64,000 nucleotides of DNA, taken from assembly GCA_963277665.1 (NCBI GenBank), contig OY728122.1:2127550024-2127614023 (forward strand), given 5' to 3'. The stretch's first letter is position 1, and each line of letters starts with the position of its first letter. The position numbers and the translations under genes were made by a program. Shown here piece by piece: positions 24,335-32,706 of the stretch. Source of the DNA: Viscum album. Taxonomy: Eukaryota; Streptophyta; Magnoliopsida; Santalales; Viscaceae. The notes beneath the pieces were generated by a model. The model searched no databases. It saw only the letters and a program-made list of their open reading frames with translations, and had not been told where the DNA came from.

Positions 24335-24619
24335 GATGAATAGTGTTTTTTAATTAAAAATTTAATTAAAAATAATTAGAAAATTATTTTTATAAAAATG
24401 ACTTTATTTTTGAACTCAGAGCATCGATATTATGTTAAGGTAATTTTTGGGGATTTTTCTGAAAAAAATGAATTTTCGATGAATAGTGTTTGTATTTAAA
24501 AATTAAATTAAAAATATTTAGAAAATTATTTTTATAAAATGGATTTCATTTTTGAAATCAGAGCATTGATATTTGGTTAAGGTGAAATTTTGGGATTATT
24601 CTGAGAAAGTTGAATTTTC
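24335..24619 (+). repeat. ~143-bp tandem duplication in G1 5' LTR
   Basis: Unit 1 (24335-24477) and unit 2 (24478-24619) each start gatgaatagtgtt, contain taattagaaaattattttta or its near copy, and a conserved cagagcat(c/t)gatatt, and end gaattttc. They are diverged from each other more than the two LTRs are, so the duplication predates this insertion. Confidence 0.8.
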
Positions 24620-24661
24620 AGTGAATAGTAAAAATACAGTTTTAGGGTTTCGGTATGTTTA

Positions 24662-24793
24662 ATGACATCATAACTGTGTCATGATGATGTCATGAGATTT
24701 TTAAAGGGTTGGCCGGCCAAGGGTGATGAATTATTGTGTGGGGGTCCCCAAGTGGCCAATACCATGGGCAAATACCATGGGCAAGCCCATGGT
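24662..24793 (+). promoter_or_regulatory. Inverted-repeat cluster upstream of the G1 LTR TATA box
   Basis: Three perfect dyads lie within 132 bp: atgacatcat/atgatgtcat (24662-24671 and 24684-24693, containing bZIP-like TGATGTCA cores), the 12-bp palindrome TTGGCCGGCCAA (24709-24720), and ACCATGGGCAAGCCCATGGT (24774-24793; 9-bp arms, 2-nt loop). The position just upstream of the TATA box suggests transcription-factor sites. Function is inferred. Confidence 0.55.
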
Positions 24794-24851
24794 TTTGCCA
24801 AAACCACTAGTGAGGTCCTTGACCATTAATGCCTTGTCCCCTCACTTTCCC

Positions 24852-24859
24852 TATAAATA
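24852..24859 (+). promoter_or_regulatory. TATA box of G1 5' LTR
   Basis: TATAAATA in a C/T-rich setting (cactttccctataaataccc). It would place the RNA start, and the U3/R boundary, near 24885. The same box is at 32699-32706 in the 3' LTR. Confidence 0.75.
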
Positions 24860-25109
24860 CCCACCATTTCCTCCTTTAGTTTCCACTCCCAACTCTCCCC
24901 CAACGAAGTTCTGGTCTCCTTACCTCCCAAGAAGTCCTCCCAAGGTGCCCCCAAGCCCTCAAGGTCCAAAACTTTGAGTTTCAAGAGTCACATTTTAAGG
25001 TAAGGGATCCGACCCCTCTCTTTCCTTTCATGTAATCTCTTTTATGTCATTCCTTTTATGCTCCATGTTATTATGTGAGAGGATGTTCTTTTATATTCCT
25101 ATTACTGCC

Positions 25110-25610
25110 TCTTTCATGTTTATATGATGAGAGATCCCCTCTTACTCTCATCATTTCGTTTTATGAAAGTTTAAGTGACGCCGTTAGGCTGCCGAATGTT
25201 TAAGTGATTCTTTCACCCCTCTCATTTTTCAAGTTCGATTTTCATGTCAAATCTTTCAAGTTCCTTTTTATTATGTTGGGGTATGATCTCTATATCTATC
25301 ATACTGATCTCTTATGATCATATGATGAGAGACCCTATTTGATTTGTTCAATTCATTTTTGTTGAAGTTTAAGTGACGCCGTTAGGCTGCCGAATTTTCA
25401 TAAGAGAAATCAAATTTTTGTCTTCCTTCCATGTTTTTCATTTCAAATGGTATGTCCTTGAAATTGCATCACCATGTCCATATATCCTTCTTATTCTGTC
25501 CCTCTACTGTTTTATGGGTCAATTATGATTGTTCAACCCATGTTCCCTCTCCTTTCAATGTTTTCTAAAACCTTGTAACATAGCCGTTATGCTGTAGAAT
25601 TTTCGTCTCA
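25110..25610 (+). repeat. ~198-bp tandem repeat with conserved 29-mer in G1 5' LTR (R/U5)
   Basis: A 29-bp block containing gacgccgttaggctgccg is identical at 25169-25197 and 25367-25395 (period 198), each preceded by atatgatgagaga(t/c). A third, degenerate copy (agccgttatgctgtagaa) lies at about 25583-25600. It is transcribed in the predicted leader. Confidence 0.75.
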
Positions 25611-26430
25611 AAATGCCTCTGTTTTCTCAAAATTATTTTATGTTATAAAGTGAATACTAAAAGCTCCTATTTCTAAAGGGGTATTCACATATATATAAAA
25701 ATGTTCTATTTTAAATTCTGGGATTTACATACATGATACCCGCTTTCCCTTTCCGTGGGTTTAAAGTAACGTAAAGATCATGTCTTTAAAGCAGTTTTTA
25801 AAACGTTATGATTATGAAATGAAACCCATTTATTTTATGCTATATGGGTTATTTAGGAAATGTTTGATGATGATATATGTGGCTCACATGAAAATAAAGG
25901 CAAATTTAAGGGTGCGCCCTGATAGCGCTCCAATGCATTGGGTAAAGACTTAATCTCTAGAGATGACCATTTTAACGACGCCTTGGTGAATAACCTTGGT
26001 AATTTTTAACGACACCTTGGGGATGGACCTTGGTGAAACGAAACGATTGTCAATATTAAATGTTGCAGCCACATCTTCAAGTTATGAAAAATGTTATTTT
26101 TATTATGATGTATCTCATGATTTATTTCTCATGCCTTAAAGTTCTTTTCATGTCCTTGGTGAAGTATCTCAAGTTCACATGTAAAATGTTTCTCTTGTTT
26201 CCCTTACTGGGCCTTCTGCTCACCCTTTCTTTTGATGTATGTCCTCAGGTTATGAGATGCATAATGAACATAGGATGAACTAAAGGAGAAGCCTTTCAAG
26301 TGTTTAAGAAGAATGTTTTATGTTTTTTTTATGTATTATGATCCTTGTTTCCAAGACACTAAACCTTAACGATCCTCAGTTTTGTGTAATGTAATGAAAG
26401 TTTATGTTATAAAAAGACGGGATGCTATAG

Positions 26431-26445
26431 TTGGTATCAAAGGAT
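26431..26445 (+). other. G1 primer-binding site
   Basis: ttggtatcaaaggat starts 1 bp after the 5' LTR. It matches the complement of initiator-Met tRNA (TGGTATCAGAGC) at most positions. Confidence 0.85.
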
Positions 26446-26855
26446 GATTTAGTTATTTGTGGAAATTAGGATATAAAAACTTTAGGAAGAACCCTATAGA
26501 AAAGTTTAAATATAGGAAAACTTCCTGGTATTTTGGTAAGTATTGAGTAAGTGGTTTATCAAACAAATACATCCCTGTCTGGATACGAGTAGGTAGAGGC
26601 GGCTCTGGCACAGATGTACATAGGGGTAAAACCCGAAAACACCACTTTGAGCTAGATTCGAACGGGAACTGGTGCACGATAACGGGCCTTGCTGCACTCT
26701 TGGTTACGACACTCCTGGGGGATATGTTTGGTTAATCACAAGCTTTTTATGAATCATTATGAAGGAATTATAGAAAAGTTTAATTGTCTAAACATGAAGT
26801 CTTAGTTAAAAGATTCATAAATAAGTTTCTTACTAAGGTTTTATTCTTTTTTAAG
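26446..26855 (+). other. G1 untranslated leader
   Basis: About 410 bp between the primer site and the likely gag start. No gene is seen. The upstream part of the open frame (ATG 26784) codes a Lys/Phe-rich stretch unlike gag, so translation more likely starts at ATG 26856. Packaging signals are expected here but not identified. Confidence 0.6.
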
Positions 26856-28358
26856 ATGGCGGGCAATAGGAGGAACCGTGCCGATGGTGACCGCAATGCA
26901 CCATGTGCTGACGGCCCTCCGATGGAAGCCGGAATGGAAACATTCATGCGAATGATGAACCAACTGACTCAAGTTATGAGTAATAACTTGAATCAAGCCG
27001 AGAGGCCAACCTCACCACGAAGGGAACAACACTCTGTTGAGTCCTTCATGCGTCAACGACCGCCAACATTCAGTGGATCTACTGACCCATTGGTTGTGGA
27101 ACAATGGATAAGCTCCATTGAAAAGATCTTTTCTGTACTTCATTGTTCGGAACAGGAAAAAGTCACCCTTGCTGTTTACCGCCTAGAGGGAGAAGCTGAT
27201 CAGTGGTGGTCATTGATCAAAAACACGAAGCCACGAGGAGAGATAGAAGCTATGGAGTGGGAAGAATTTCGGGGAATTTTCCTTAACAAGTATTTCCCTC
27301 GTTCCATGAGAACGAGAATGGAGAAAGAGTTTCTCGAGCTGAAGCAGAAGGAGAACGAATCTGTCGGAAGCTACGAGATGAACTTCACAAGGCTTTCCCG
27401 CTATACCTCAAGCTTTGTCATGGACCCTAATGGGAAGGTTGATATATTCTTTGGCGGAATAAGACCTCATCTTCGGAAGAATCTAGCCAACATGGACTAT
27501 GATAGCTATGAAGAAATAGTTCAAAGTGCCATGAAAGTCGAGCTGGAGTTTGGTGAGACACAGTGGTCTCATAAACCAAATGAAAAGAAGAGATCGTTGG
27601 AGCCCAGTTTAGGGAAGTCTTTTGATCAGGGAAGAGGTGGAAAGAAAATGCAACTTACCACATGCAATAAATGTGGGAAGAATCATCTGGGGAACTGCTT
27701 GAACGGAAGTGGCAAGTGCTACAAGTGTGGAAGAGGAGGCCATATTGCTCGGAATTGTCATAGTGAGGTGAAGCCTCAGCTTCCCAACACTAACGACAGA
27801 GGAAAGATGGTTCTGGCCCTACCCGAAGTCACATGCTTCAAGTGTGGACAGCTTGGGCACTTTGCTAACCAATGTCCAAATCTGAGGGCGGTGGAGGGGA
27901 ATCACCATCAACCTCAACAGAGGCCAAGAGAGCAAGGTCGTGCTTTCGCTATCACAACAGCTGAAGTTGAAGTCCCGAACGATGTGGTAGCAGGTACTCT
28001 TGTCGTCCTCTCAAAACTAGCAAGTACTTTATTTGATTCTAGTTCTACGCATTCCTTTATTTCCTCCAAGTTTGCAAGGAATATAGAATCAATCCCCGAA
28101 CTGCTAGAGGTAGAGTTGTCTGTCAAGACTCCAAGTGGGATTATCCTTGCATCAATAGTATTTAGAGACTCTAGTGTTTACTTTGGTGAGAACAATCTTA
28201 TCGCAAATCTAGTAGTCATTCCCATGATGGAATTCGACATTATACTAGGGATGGACTGGCTCTCAAAGTATAATGCTAAGATCAAATGCAGAAGTAAGGA
28301 AATCTCAGTAGTCTTGAATGAACGACCTACAGTTATCTTCCAAGGAGAGATATCCTGA
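26856..28358 (+). CDS. gag: G1 gag-protease part of the polyprotein, ended by a premature TGA
   Basis: This part codes the capsid/nucleocapsid and protease. The frame opens at 26784, but MAGNRRNRADG at 26856 (residue 25 of the longer frame) is the better start. Numbering from 26784: the retrotransposon gag domain spans about 90-260 (PPTFSGSTDPLVVEQW, KEFLELKQKENESVGSYE). One incomplete knuckle is at 294-305 (CNKCGKNHLGNC), and two CCHC zinc knuckles at 312-325 (CYKCGRGGHIARNC) and 351-364 (CFKCGQLGHFANQC). The protease follows at about 410-505 with FDIILGMDWL. Its active-site triad reads Asp418-Ser-Ser instead of Asp-Ser/Thr-Gly, which should kill the enzyme. The TGA at 28356-28358 interrupts a frame that stays open and in register with RT, so it looks like a recent nonsense change. 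Confidence 0.92.
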   Translation: MAGNRRNRADGDRNAPCADGPPMEAGMETFMRMMNQLTQVMSNNLNQAERPTSPRREQHSVESFMRQRPPTFSGSTDPLVVEQWISSIEKIFSVLHCSEQEKVTLAVYRLEGEADQWWSLIKNTKPRGEIEAMEWEEFRGIFLNKYFPRSMRTRMEKEFLELKQKENESVGSYEMNFTRLSRYTSSFVMDPNGKVDIFFGGIRPHLRKNLANMDYDSYEEIVQSAMKVELEFGETQWSHKPNEKKRSLEPSLGKSFDQGRGGKKMQLTTCNKCGKNHLGNCLNGSGKCYKCGRGGHIARNCHSEVKPQLPNTNDRGKMVLALPEVTCFKCGQLGHFANQCPNLRAVEGNHHQPQQRPREQGRAFAITTAEVEVPNDVVAGTLVVLSKLASTLFDSSSTHSFISSKFARNIESIPELLEVELSVKTPSGIILASIVFRDSSVYFGENNLIANLVVIPMMEFDIILGMDWLSKYNAKIKCRSKEISVVLNERPTVIFQGEIS

Positions 28359-30230
28359 ACTGATCCCTATCTAGAAGCACCTCCTATAGCTTTCTTTATG
28401 GAGTTAATCGGTGATGATGAAGAAGGAAGAGGGAGCATACAAATAGAAGATGTTCCGATTGTTCAGGAATACATGGATGTATTTCCTGAGGAGTTACCTG
28501 GACCTCCCCTAGAAAGAGAGGTAGAGTTCTCCATTGAAATCGTACTTGGGTCCCAACCGATATCAAAGACTCCGTATAGAATGGAAAATGTGGAGCTAGA
28601 AGAGTTAAAGAAACAACTCCAAGACTTGTTGGAGAAGGGGTTTATCCGACCGAGTGTGTCTCCTTGGGGAGCACCAGTTCTCTTTGTGAAGAAGAAGGAT
28701 GGATCAATGCGGCTATGCATTGATTATAGAGAACTGAACGGGATCACAGTGAAGAATAGATATCCTCTTCCAAGAATTGATGATTTATTTGACCAACTTC
28801 GCGGGGCTCAATTCTTCTCTAAGATTGACCTTCGATCTGGTTATCATCAACTGAGGGTGAAGAAGGAAGATATTCCAAAGACTGCCTTCCGATCAAGATA
28901 TGGGCATTATGAGTTTACTGTTATGCCCTTCGGCTTGACTAATGCTCCTTCTATTTTCATGGATTTGATGAATAGAGTCTTTAAGGACTACCTTGATAAC
29001 TTTGTGGTAGTTTTTATTGATGATATTTTGATATATTCAAAAAGTTGTGAGGAGCATGAAGATCATCTAAGGGTTATATTGAAAACTCTGCGGAAGGAGA
29101 GGCTCTTTGGGAAGTTCAGCAAGTGTGAGTTTTGGTTACAACAGGTGGCTTTCTTGGGGCACATCGTAACCAATGAAGGAATCTCAGTTGACCCTGCAAA
29201 GACAATGGTTGTGGAGGAGTGGCCTCAACCCACAACAGTAACTGAGATTCGTAGTTTCCTTGGTTTAGCAGGATATTATAGGAGGTTTGTGAAAAACTTT
29301 TCACGGCTTTCTAATCCACTAACCAAGTTGACTCGAAAAGGGGTTAAGTTCATCTGGACAAAGGAATGCGAGGAAAGTTTCCAAGAGCTGAAGAAGAGAT
29401 TGGTTACTGCACCGGTGTTAACACTACCCTCTATCGGAGAAGGATTCGTTATTTTTAGCGATGCATCTCTGAAAGGGCTTGGGTGCGTCCTCATGCAAAA
29501 TGACAAGGTAATTGCTTATGCATCTAGACAGTTGAAGATTCATGAGCAGAATTATCCTACGCATGATCTAGAGCTAGCGGCAGTTGTTTTTTCTCTAAAG
29601 ATATGGAGGCACTATCTTTATGGGGAGAAATGTGATATATACACTGACCACCAAAGTCTAAAGTATATTTTCACACAGAAAGAATTGAACATGAGACAAA
29701 GGAGATGGTTGGAGCTTATTAAAGACTATGATTGTTCAATTCATTATCACCCTGGAAGAGCAAACAAAGTCACGGATGCGTTAAGCAGGAAAGATCCTGT
29801 TGTTCTGGCAACAATGAGGATCGTAGGAGATCCCTTGATTAAAGATCTAGTAAAACTATACATGGGAATTATAAGGAAAGGGACATCATCAACCCTATTC
29901 CAAATGATTTCTCAACCTTCATTACTAGGGAGGATCAAGAAGGCTCAAAAAGAAGATCCTTTGCTACAGGAGAAGTTTGAGGCTGTAAAGGATGGGAAGT
30001 TCCCTGATTTCCATATTGATCAAGAAGGTGTATTGAAATTTCATACAAGACTATGTGTTCCATCTATTCCGGAGATAAAGAAAGAACTGATGGATGAAGC
30101 TCATAGCTCTACATTCTCTATACACCCGGGAAGCACTAAGATGTATAGAGACCTTCGTGATCATTATTGGTGGGATAACATGAAGAGGGAGATTGCTGAT
30201 TACACTACAAGGTGCCTGGTGTGTCAGTAA
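28359..30230 (+). CDS. pol: G1 reverse transcriptase, RNase H and integrase zinc-binding domain
   Basis: Continues in the same frame as gag-protease after the TGA; the first ATG is 28398 (residue numbers below from there). RT spans residues ~50-290: [12 protein letters not shown] (142-153), [12 protein letters not shown] (176-187) and the catalytic FIDD (206-209). RNase H spans ~345-465 with all four acidic residues: Asp355 in FSDAS, Glu392 in DLELAA, Asp417 in TDHQSL and Asp460 in VTDALSRK. The integrase HHCC zinc domain is ~569-610 (His569, His576, Cys606, Cys609). A TAA at 30228-30230, just after CLVCQ, stops the frame although the sequence beyond is collinear and in the same frame. RT and RNase H look catalytically complete. 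These enzymes copy the element's RNA into DNA in cytoplasmic particles. Confidence 0.93.
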   Translation, partial: TDPYLEAPPIAFFMELIGDDEEGRGSIQIEDVPIVQEYMDVFPEELPGPPLEREVEFSIEIVLGSQPISKTPYRMENVELEELKKQLQDLLEKGFIRPSVSPWGAPVLFVKKKDGSMRLCIDYRELNGITVKNRYPLPRIDDLFDQLRGAQFFSKIDLRSGYHQLRVKKEDIPKTAFRSRYGHYEFTVMPFGLTNAPSIFMDLMNRVFKDYLDNFVVVFIDDILIYSKSCEEHEDHLRVILKTLRKERLFGKFSKCEFWLQQVAFLGHIVTNEGISVDPAKTMVVEEWPQPTTVTEIRSFLGLAGYYRRFVKNFSRLSNPLTKLTRKGVKFIWTKECEESFQELKKRLVTAPVLTLPSIGEGFVIFSDASLKGLGCVLMQNDKVIAYASRQLKIHEQNYPTHDLELAAVVFSLKIWRHYLYGEKCDIYTDHQSLKYIFTQKELNMRQRRWLELIKDYDCSIHYHPGRANKVTDALSRKDPVVLATMRIVGDPLIKDLVKLYMGIIRKGTSSTLFQMISQPSLLGRIKKAQKEDPLLQEKFEAVKDGKFPDFHIDQEGVLKFHTRLCVPSIPEIKKELMDEAHSSTFSIHPGSTKMYRDLRDHYWWDNMKREIADYTTRCLVCQ

Positions 30231-31349
30231 GTAAAGGCAGAACGACAACTTCCTAAGGGGGTATTACAACCACTACCCATACCAGTATGGAAGTGGGATA
30301 ATATCACTATGGACTTTGTAACTGGTCTCCCGAAAACATCCAAAGGAAACAATGCGATATGGGTTATTGTGGACCGTCTCACCAAGACAGCCCATTTTAT
30401 CTCTATTCGGGAAGATTTCTCTCTGGATCAGCTTGCCAAGATATACGTGAAGGAAGTGGTAAGGCTACATGGGGTACCACTATCCATCGTATCTGATCGT
30501 GACCCAAGATTCACATCAAAATTCTGGATAAGTCTTCAACATGCTCTGAATACTGAATTGAATTTTAGTACGGCCTATCATCCTCAAACTGATGGCCAAT
30601 CTGAAAGGACTATTCAAACACTCGAAGACATGTTGAGATTATGCTCAATAGAATTTAAAGGTGGATGGGATCAACACCTCCCATTAGTTGAGTTCTCCTA
30701 TAACAACAGCTTCCATTCGAGTATTCAGATGGCACCCTATGAAGCTCTATATGGAAAGCGGTGTAAAACTCCTACTTGTTGGGACGAAACTGGTGAGAGG
30801 AAGCTTCTTGGGCCTGATCTCGTGCAAGAGATGACGGAACAGGTTCATGCCATCCAACAACACATAAAGGCTTCTCAGAGTCGGCAGAAGAGCTATGCTG
30901 ACAATCGTCGAAGGGACTTGGAGTTTGGTGTTGGTGACAAAGTCTTCCTTCGAATTTCTCCATGGAAGAGAGTCATGAGGTTTGGGAAGAAAGGGAAGCT
31001 CAGCCCTAGGTACATTGGCCCCTATGAAATCCTTGATCGCATAGGAGCAGTGGCCTATCGTCTAGCACTTCCACCGAACCTAGCTCAAGTTCATGATGTC
31101 TTCCATGTATCTCTCTTGAGGAAGTACATACCCGACCCTTCGCATGTACTGAACCCAGAGGTGGTACAACTGGAACATGACCTCTCTTACGAGGAGCAAC
31201 CAGTGGAGATCTTGGACCGTAGAGACAAGGTCCTACGAAACAAGACTACCCACCTTGTGAAAGTGTTGTGGAGGAATCATAAATATGAAGAAGCGACTTG
31301 GGAGCCTGAGGAAACAATGAAGCAAAAGTACCCTCACCTTTTCGACTAG
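30231..31349 (+). CDS. pol: G1 integrase catalytic core and chromodomain
   Basis: Same frame as the preceding segments. ATG 30309 is an internal methionine, not a natural start. The DDE triad is intact: Asp in MDFVTGLP (residue 2 from 30309), Asp63 in VSDRDPRF, Glu99 in GQSERTIQ, with 35 residues between the last two as in retroviral-type integrases. The GPY/F-like region includes GKLSPRYIGPYEIL and HDVFHVSLLRKY. The C-terminus (about 290-346) is a chromodomain-like segment, VEILDRRDKVLRN, then VLWRNHKYEEATWEPEE, ending YPHLFD and stop TAG at 31347-31349. In chromoviruses this domain steers integration to heterochromatin, which agrees with the landing site here. The domain is complete but cut off from RT by the upstream TAA. 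Confidence 0.93.
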   Translation, partial: VKAERQLPKGVLQPLPIPVWKWDNITMDFVTGLPKTSKGNNAIWVIVDRLTKTAHFISIREDFSLDQLAKIYVKEVVRLHGVPLSIVSDRDPRFTSKFWISLQHALNTELNFSTAYHPQTDGQSERTIQTLEDMLRLCSIEFKGGWDQHLPLVEFSYNNSFHSSIQMAPYEALYGKRCKTPTCWDETGERKLLGPDLVQEMTEQVHAIQQHIKASQSRQKSYADNRRRDLEFGVGDKVFLRISPWKRVMRFGKKGKLSPRYIGPYEILDRIGAVAYRLALPPNLAQVHDVFHVSLLRKYIPDPSHVLNPEVVQLEHDLSYEEQPVEILDRRDKVLRNKTTHLVKVLWRNHKYEEATWEPEETMKQKYPHLFD

Positions 31350-31383
31350 GCCTCAAGTGTAAATTTCGGGGACGAAATTTCTT

Positions 31384-31396
31384 AAGGGGGGAAGAA
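31384..31396 (+). other. G1 polypurine tract
   Basis: aaggggggaagaa directly before the 3' LTR start; the primer for plus-strand DNA. It follows the family-typical string tttcggggacgaaatttctt. Confidence 0.88.
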
Positions 31397-31466
31397 TATA
31401 ACGACCCAATCTTTTTGAGTAGTATATTAACTTACTCTTATTGATTTAATAAGATGTTAATGGTTA

Positions 31467-31754
31467 ATGCAGAAAGAGGAGTTGATGGCTTCATCCAGTA
31501 GACTCGACCCTTATGAAGCCCACTTATCAGAGCTTGGGAAGGAGGTAGCATCTGTGGGCTTCGCTTTGGACCAAGCCCAAGCCGAACTCCAGCGTGTCAA
31601 GCTTGAACGGAAACGCCTACGGGAGAAGTTCAAGTTAGTAGAGATTAATACTAGGGCAATGTTATCTGAGCCTCCCTCAGATTCTCTCACCATAGCACAC
31701 CTTACACTTCGGTCTTATGCTGGTGTTATAAGGGGCTATGTGACGAGACCCTAA
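31467..31754 (+). CDS. 95-codon coiled-coil reading frame inside the G1 LTR (3' copy)
   Basis: Second copy of the frame at 23623-23910, one residue different (Asn at position 61) and ending in TAA instead of TAG. It lies in U3 of the 3' LTR, just downstream of the polypurine tract, so unlike the 5' copy it is within the element's own transcript. Product unknown. See the 5' copy for sequence features and doubts. Confidence 0.5.
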   Translation: MQKEELMASSSRLDPYEAHLSELGKEVASVGFALDQAQAELQRVKLERKRLREKFKLVEINTRAMLSEPPSDSLTIAHLTLRSYAGVIRGYVTRP

Positions 31755-32698
31755 CTTCCTTGTGTAATCCTTTCGGGTGAATAAATTGAGATATCTTCCT
31801 TTAGTGATGTTTGAGGATTTTCTTTTGTCCGGATAATTTTAGGATATATTTTATTGATGAATTTTTGAAAAAGGGATATTTTAAAACATTTATGTAAACC
31901 CTAAATAGCTAATGATGTGTAATGATTTTCAAGAAATGGTCTTCTACAAAAGTGTTCAGTAAGGAATTTGGAGTCTAATAAGATCAACTTAATTTTTGAT
32001 GAATAGTAAATTATGAATAGTGATTTTACGCTTAGGATTAGTAATATGACCAAATGGATTAGTATTTTCACTCAAAGAGAGTTTTAAAATAATTTAGACA
32101 CCTAGATTAAGTAATGTGATTCAATAAAATGGGTAAATAACGGTTTCATAAATTATTAGTCAAGTATTAGTTTTTTCAGATGAATAGTGTTTTTTAATTA
32201 AAAATTTAATTAAAAATAATTAGAAAATTATTTTTATAAAAATGACTTTATTTTTGAACTCAGAGCATCGATATTATGTTAAGGTAATTTTTGGGGATTT
32301 TTCTGAAAAAAATGAATTTTCGATGAATAGTGTTTTTATTTAAAAATTAAATTAAAAATATTTAGAAAATTATTTTTATAAAATAGATTTCATTTTTGAA
32401 ATCAGAGCATTGATATTTGGTTAAGGTGAAATTTTGGGATTATTCTGAGAAAGTTGAATTTTCAGTGAATAGTAAAAATACAGTTTTAGGGTTTCAGTAT
32501 GTTTAATGACATCATAACTGTGTCATGATGGTGTCATGAGATTTTTAAAGGGTTGGCCGGCCAAGGGTGATGAATTATTGTGTGGGGGTCCCCAAGTGGC
32601 CAATACCATGGGCAAATACCATGGGCAAGCCCATGGTTTTGCCAAAACCACTAGTGAGGTGTCCCTTGGCCATTAATGCCTTGTCCCCTCACTTTCCC

Positions 32699-32706
32699 TA
32701 TAAATA
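32699..32706 (+). promoter_or_regulatory. TATA box of G1 3' LTR
   Basis: TATAAATA, identical to the 5' LTR copy. It could drive read-out transcription into the flanking C1/G2 DNA. Confidence 0.65.

Larger units (their letters stand above)
23553..26429 (+). repeat. G1 5' LTR
   Basis: Begins TGTAACGACCC and ends GGGATGCTATA directly before the primer-binding site. It differs from the 3' LTR at roughly 20 positions plus a 3-bp and a 1-bp indel, by eye. It contains, in order, a GC-rich open frame (23623-23910), a ~143-bp tandem duplication, inverted repeats, a TATA box (24852) and a ~198-bp repeat in the downstream R/U5 part. The terminal dinucleotides are TG...TA rather than TG...CA. Confidence 0.95.

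Noticed and set aside
24723..24977. 84-codon Pro-rich open frame in the G1 5' LTR (copy at 32567-32824)
   Set aside because: It spans the hairpins and the TATA box and changes sequence around a 3-bp indel between LTRs; better explained as promoter sequence.
26060..26278. 72-codon hydrophobic open frame in the G1 LTR (copy at 33907-34125)
   Set aside because: Identical in both LTRs only because they are young; T-rich leader sequence, no start context or motif.
27914..28126. Minus-strand frames across the G1 gag-pol (also 28463-28720, 29276-29506, 30772-30963)
   Set aside because: Shadows of the well-supported plus-strand polyprotein.
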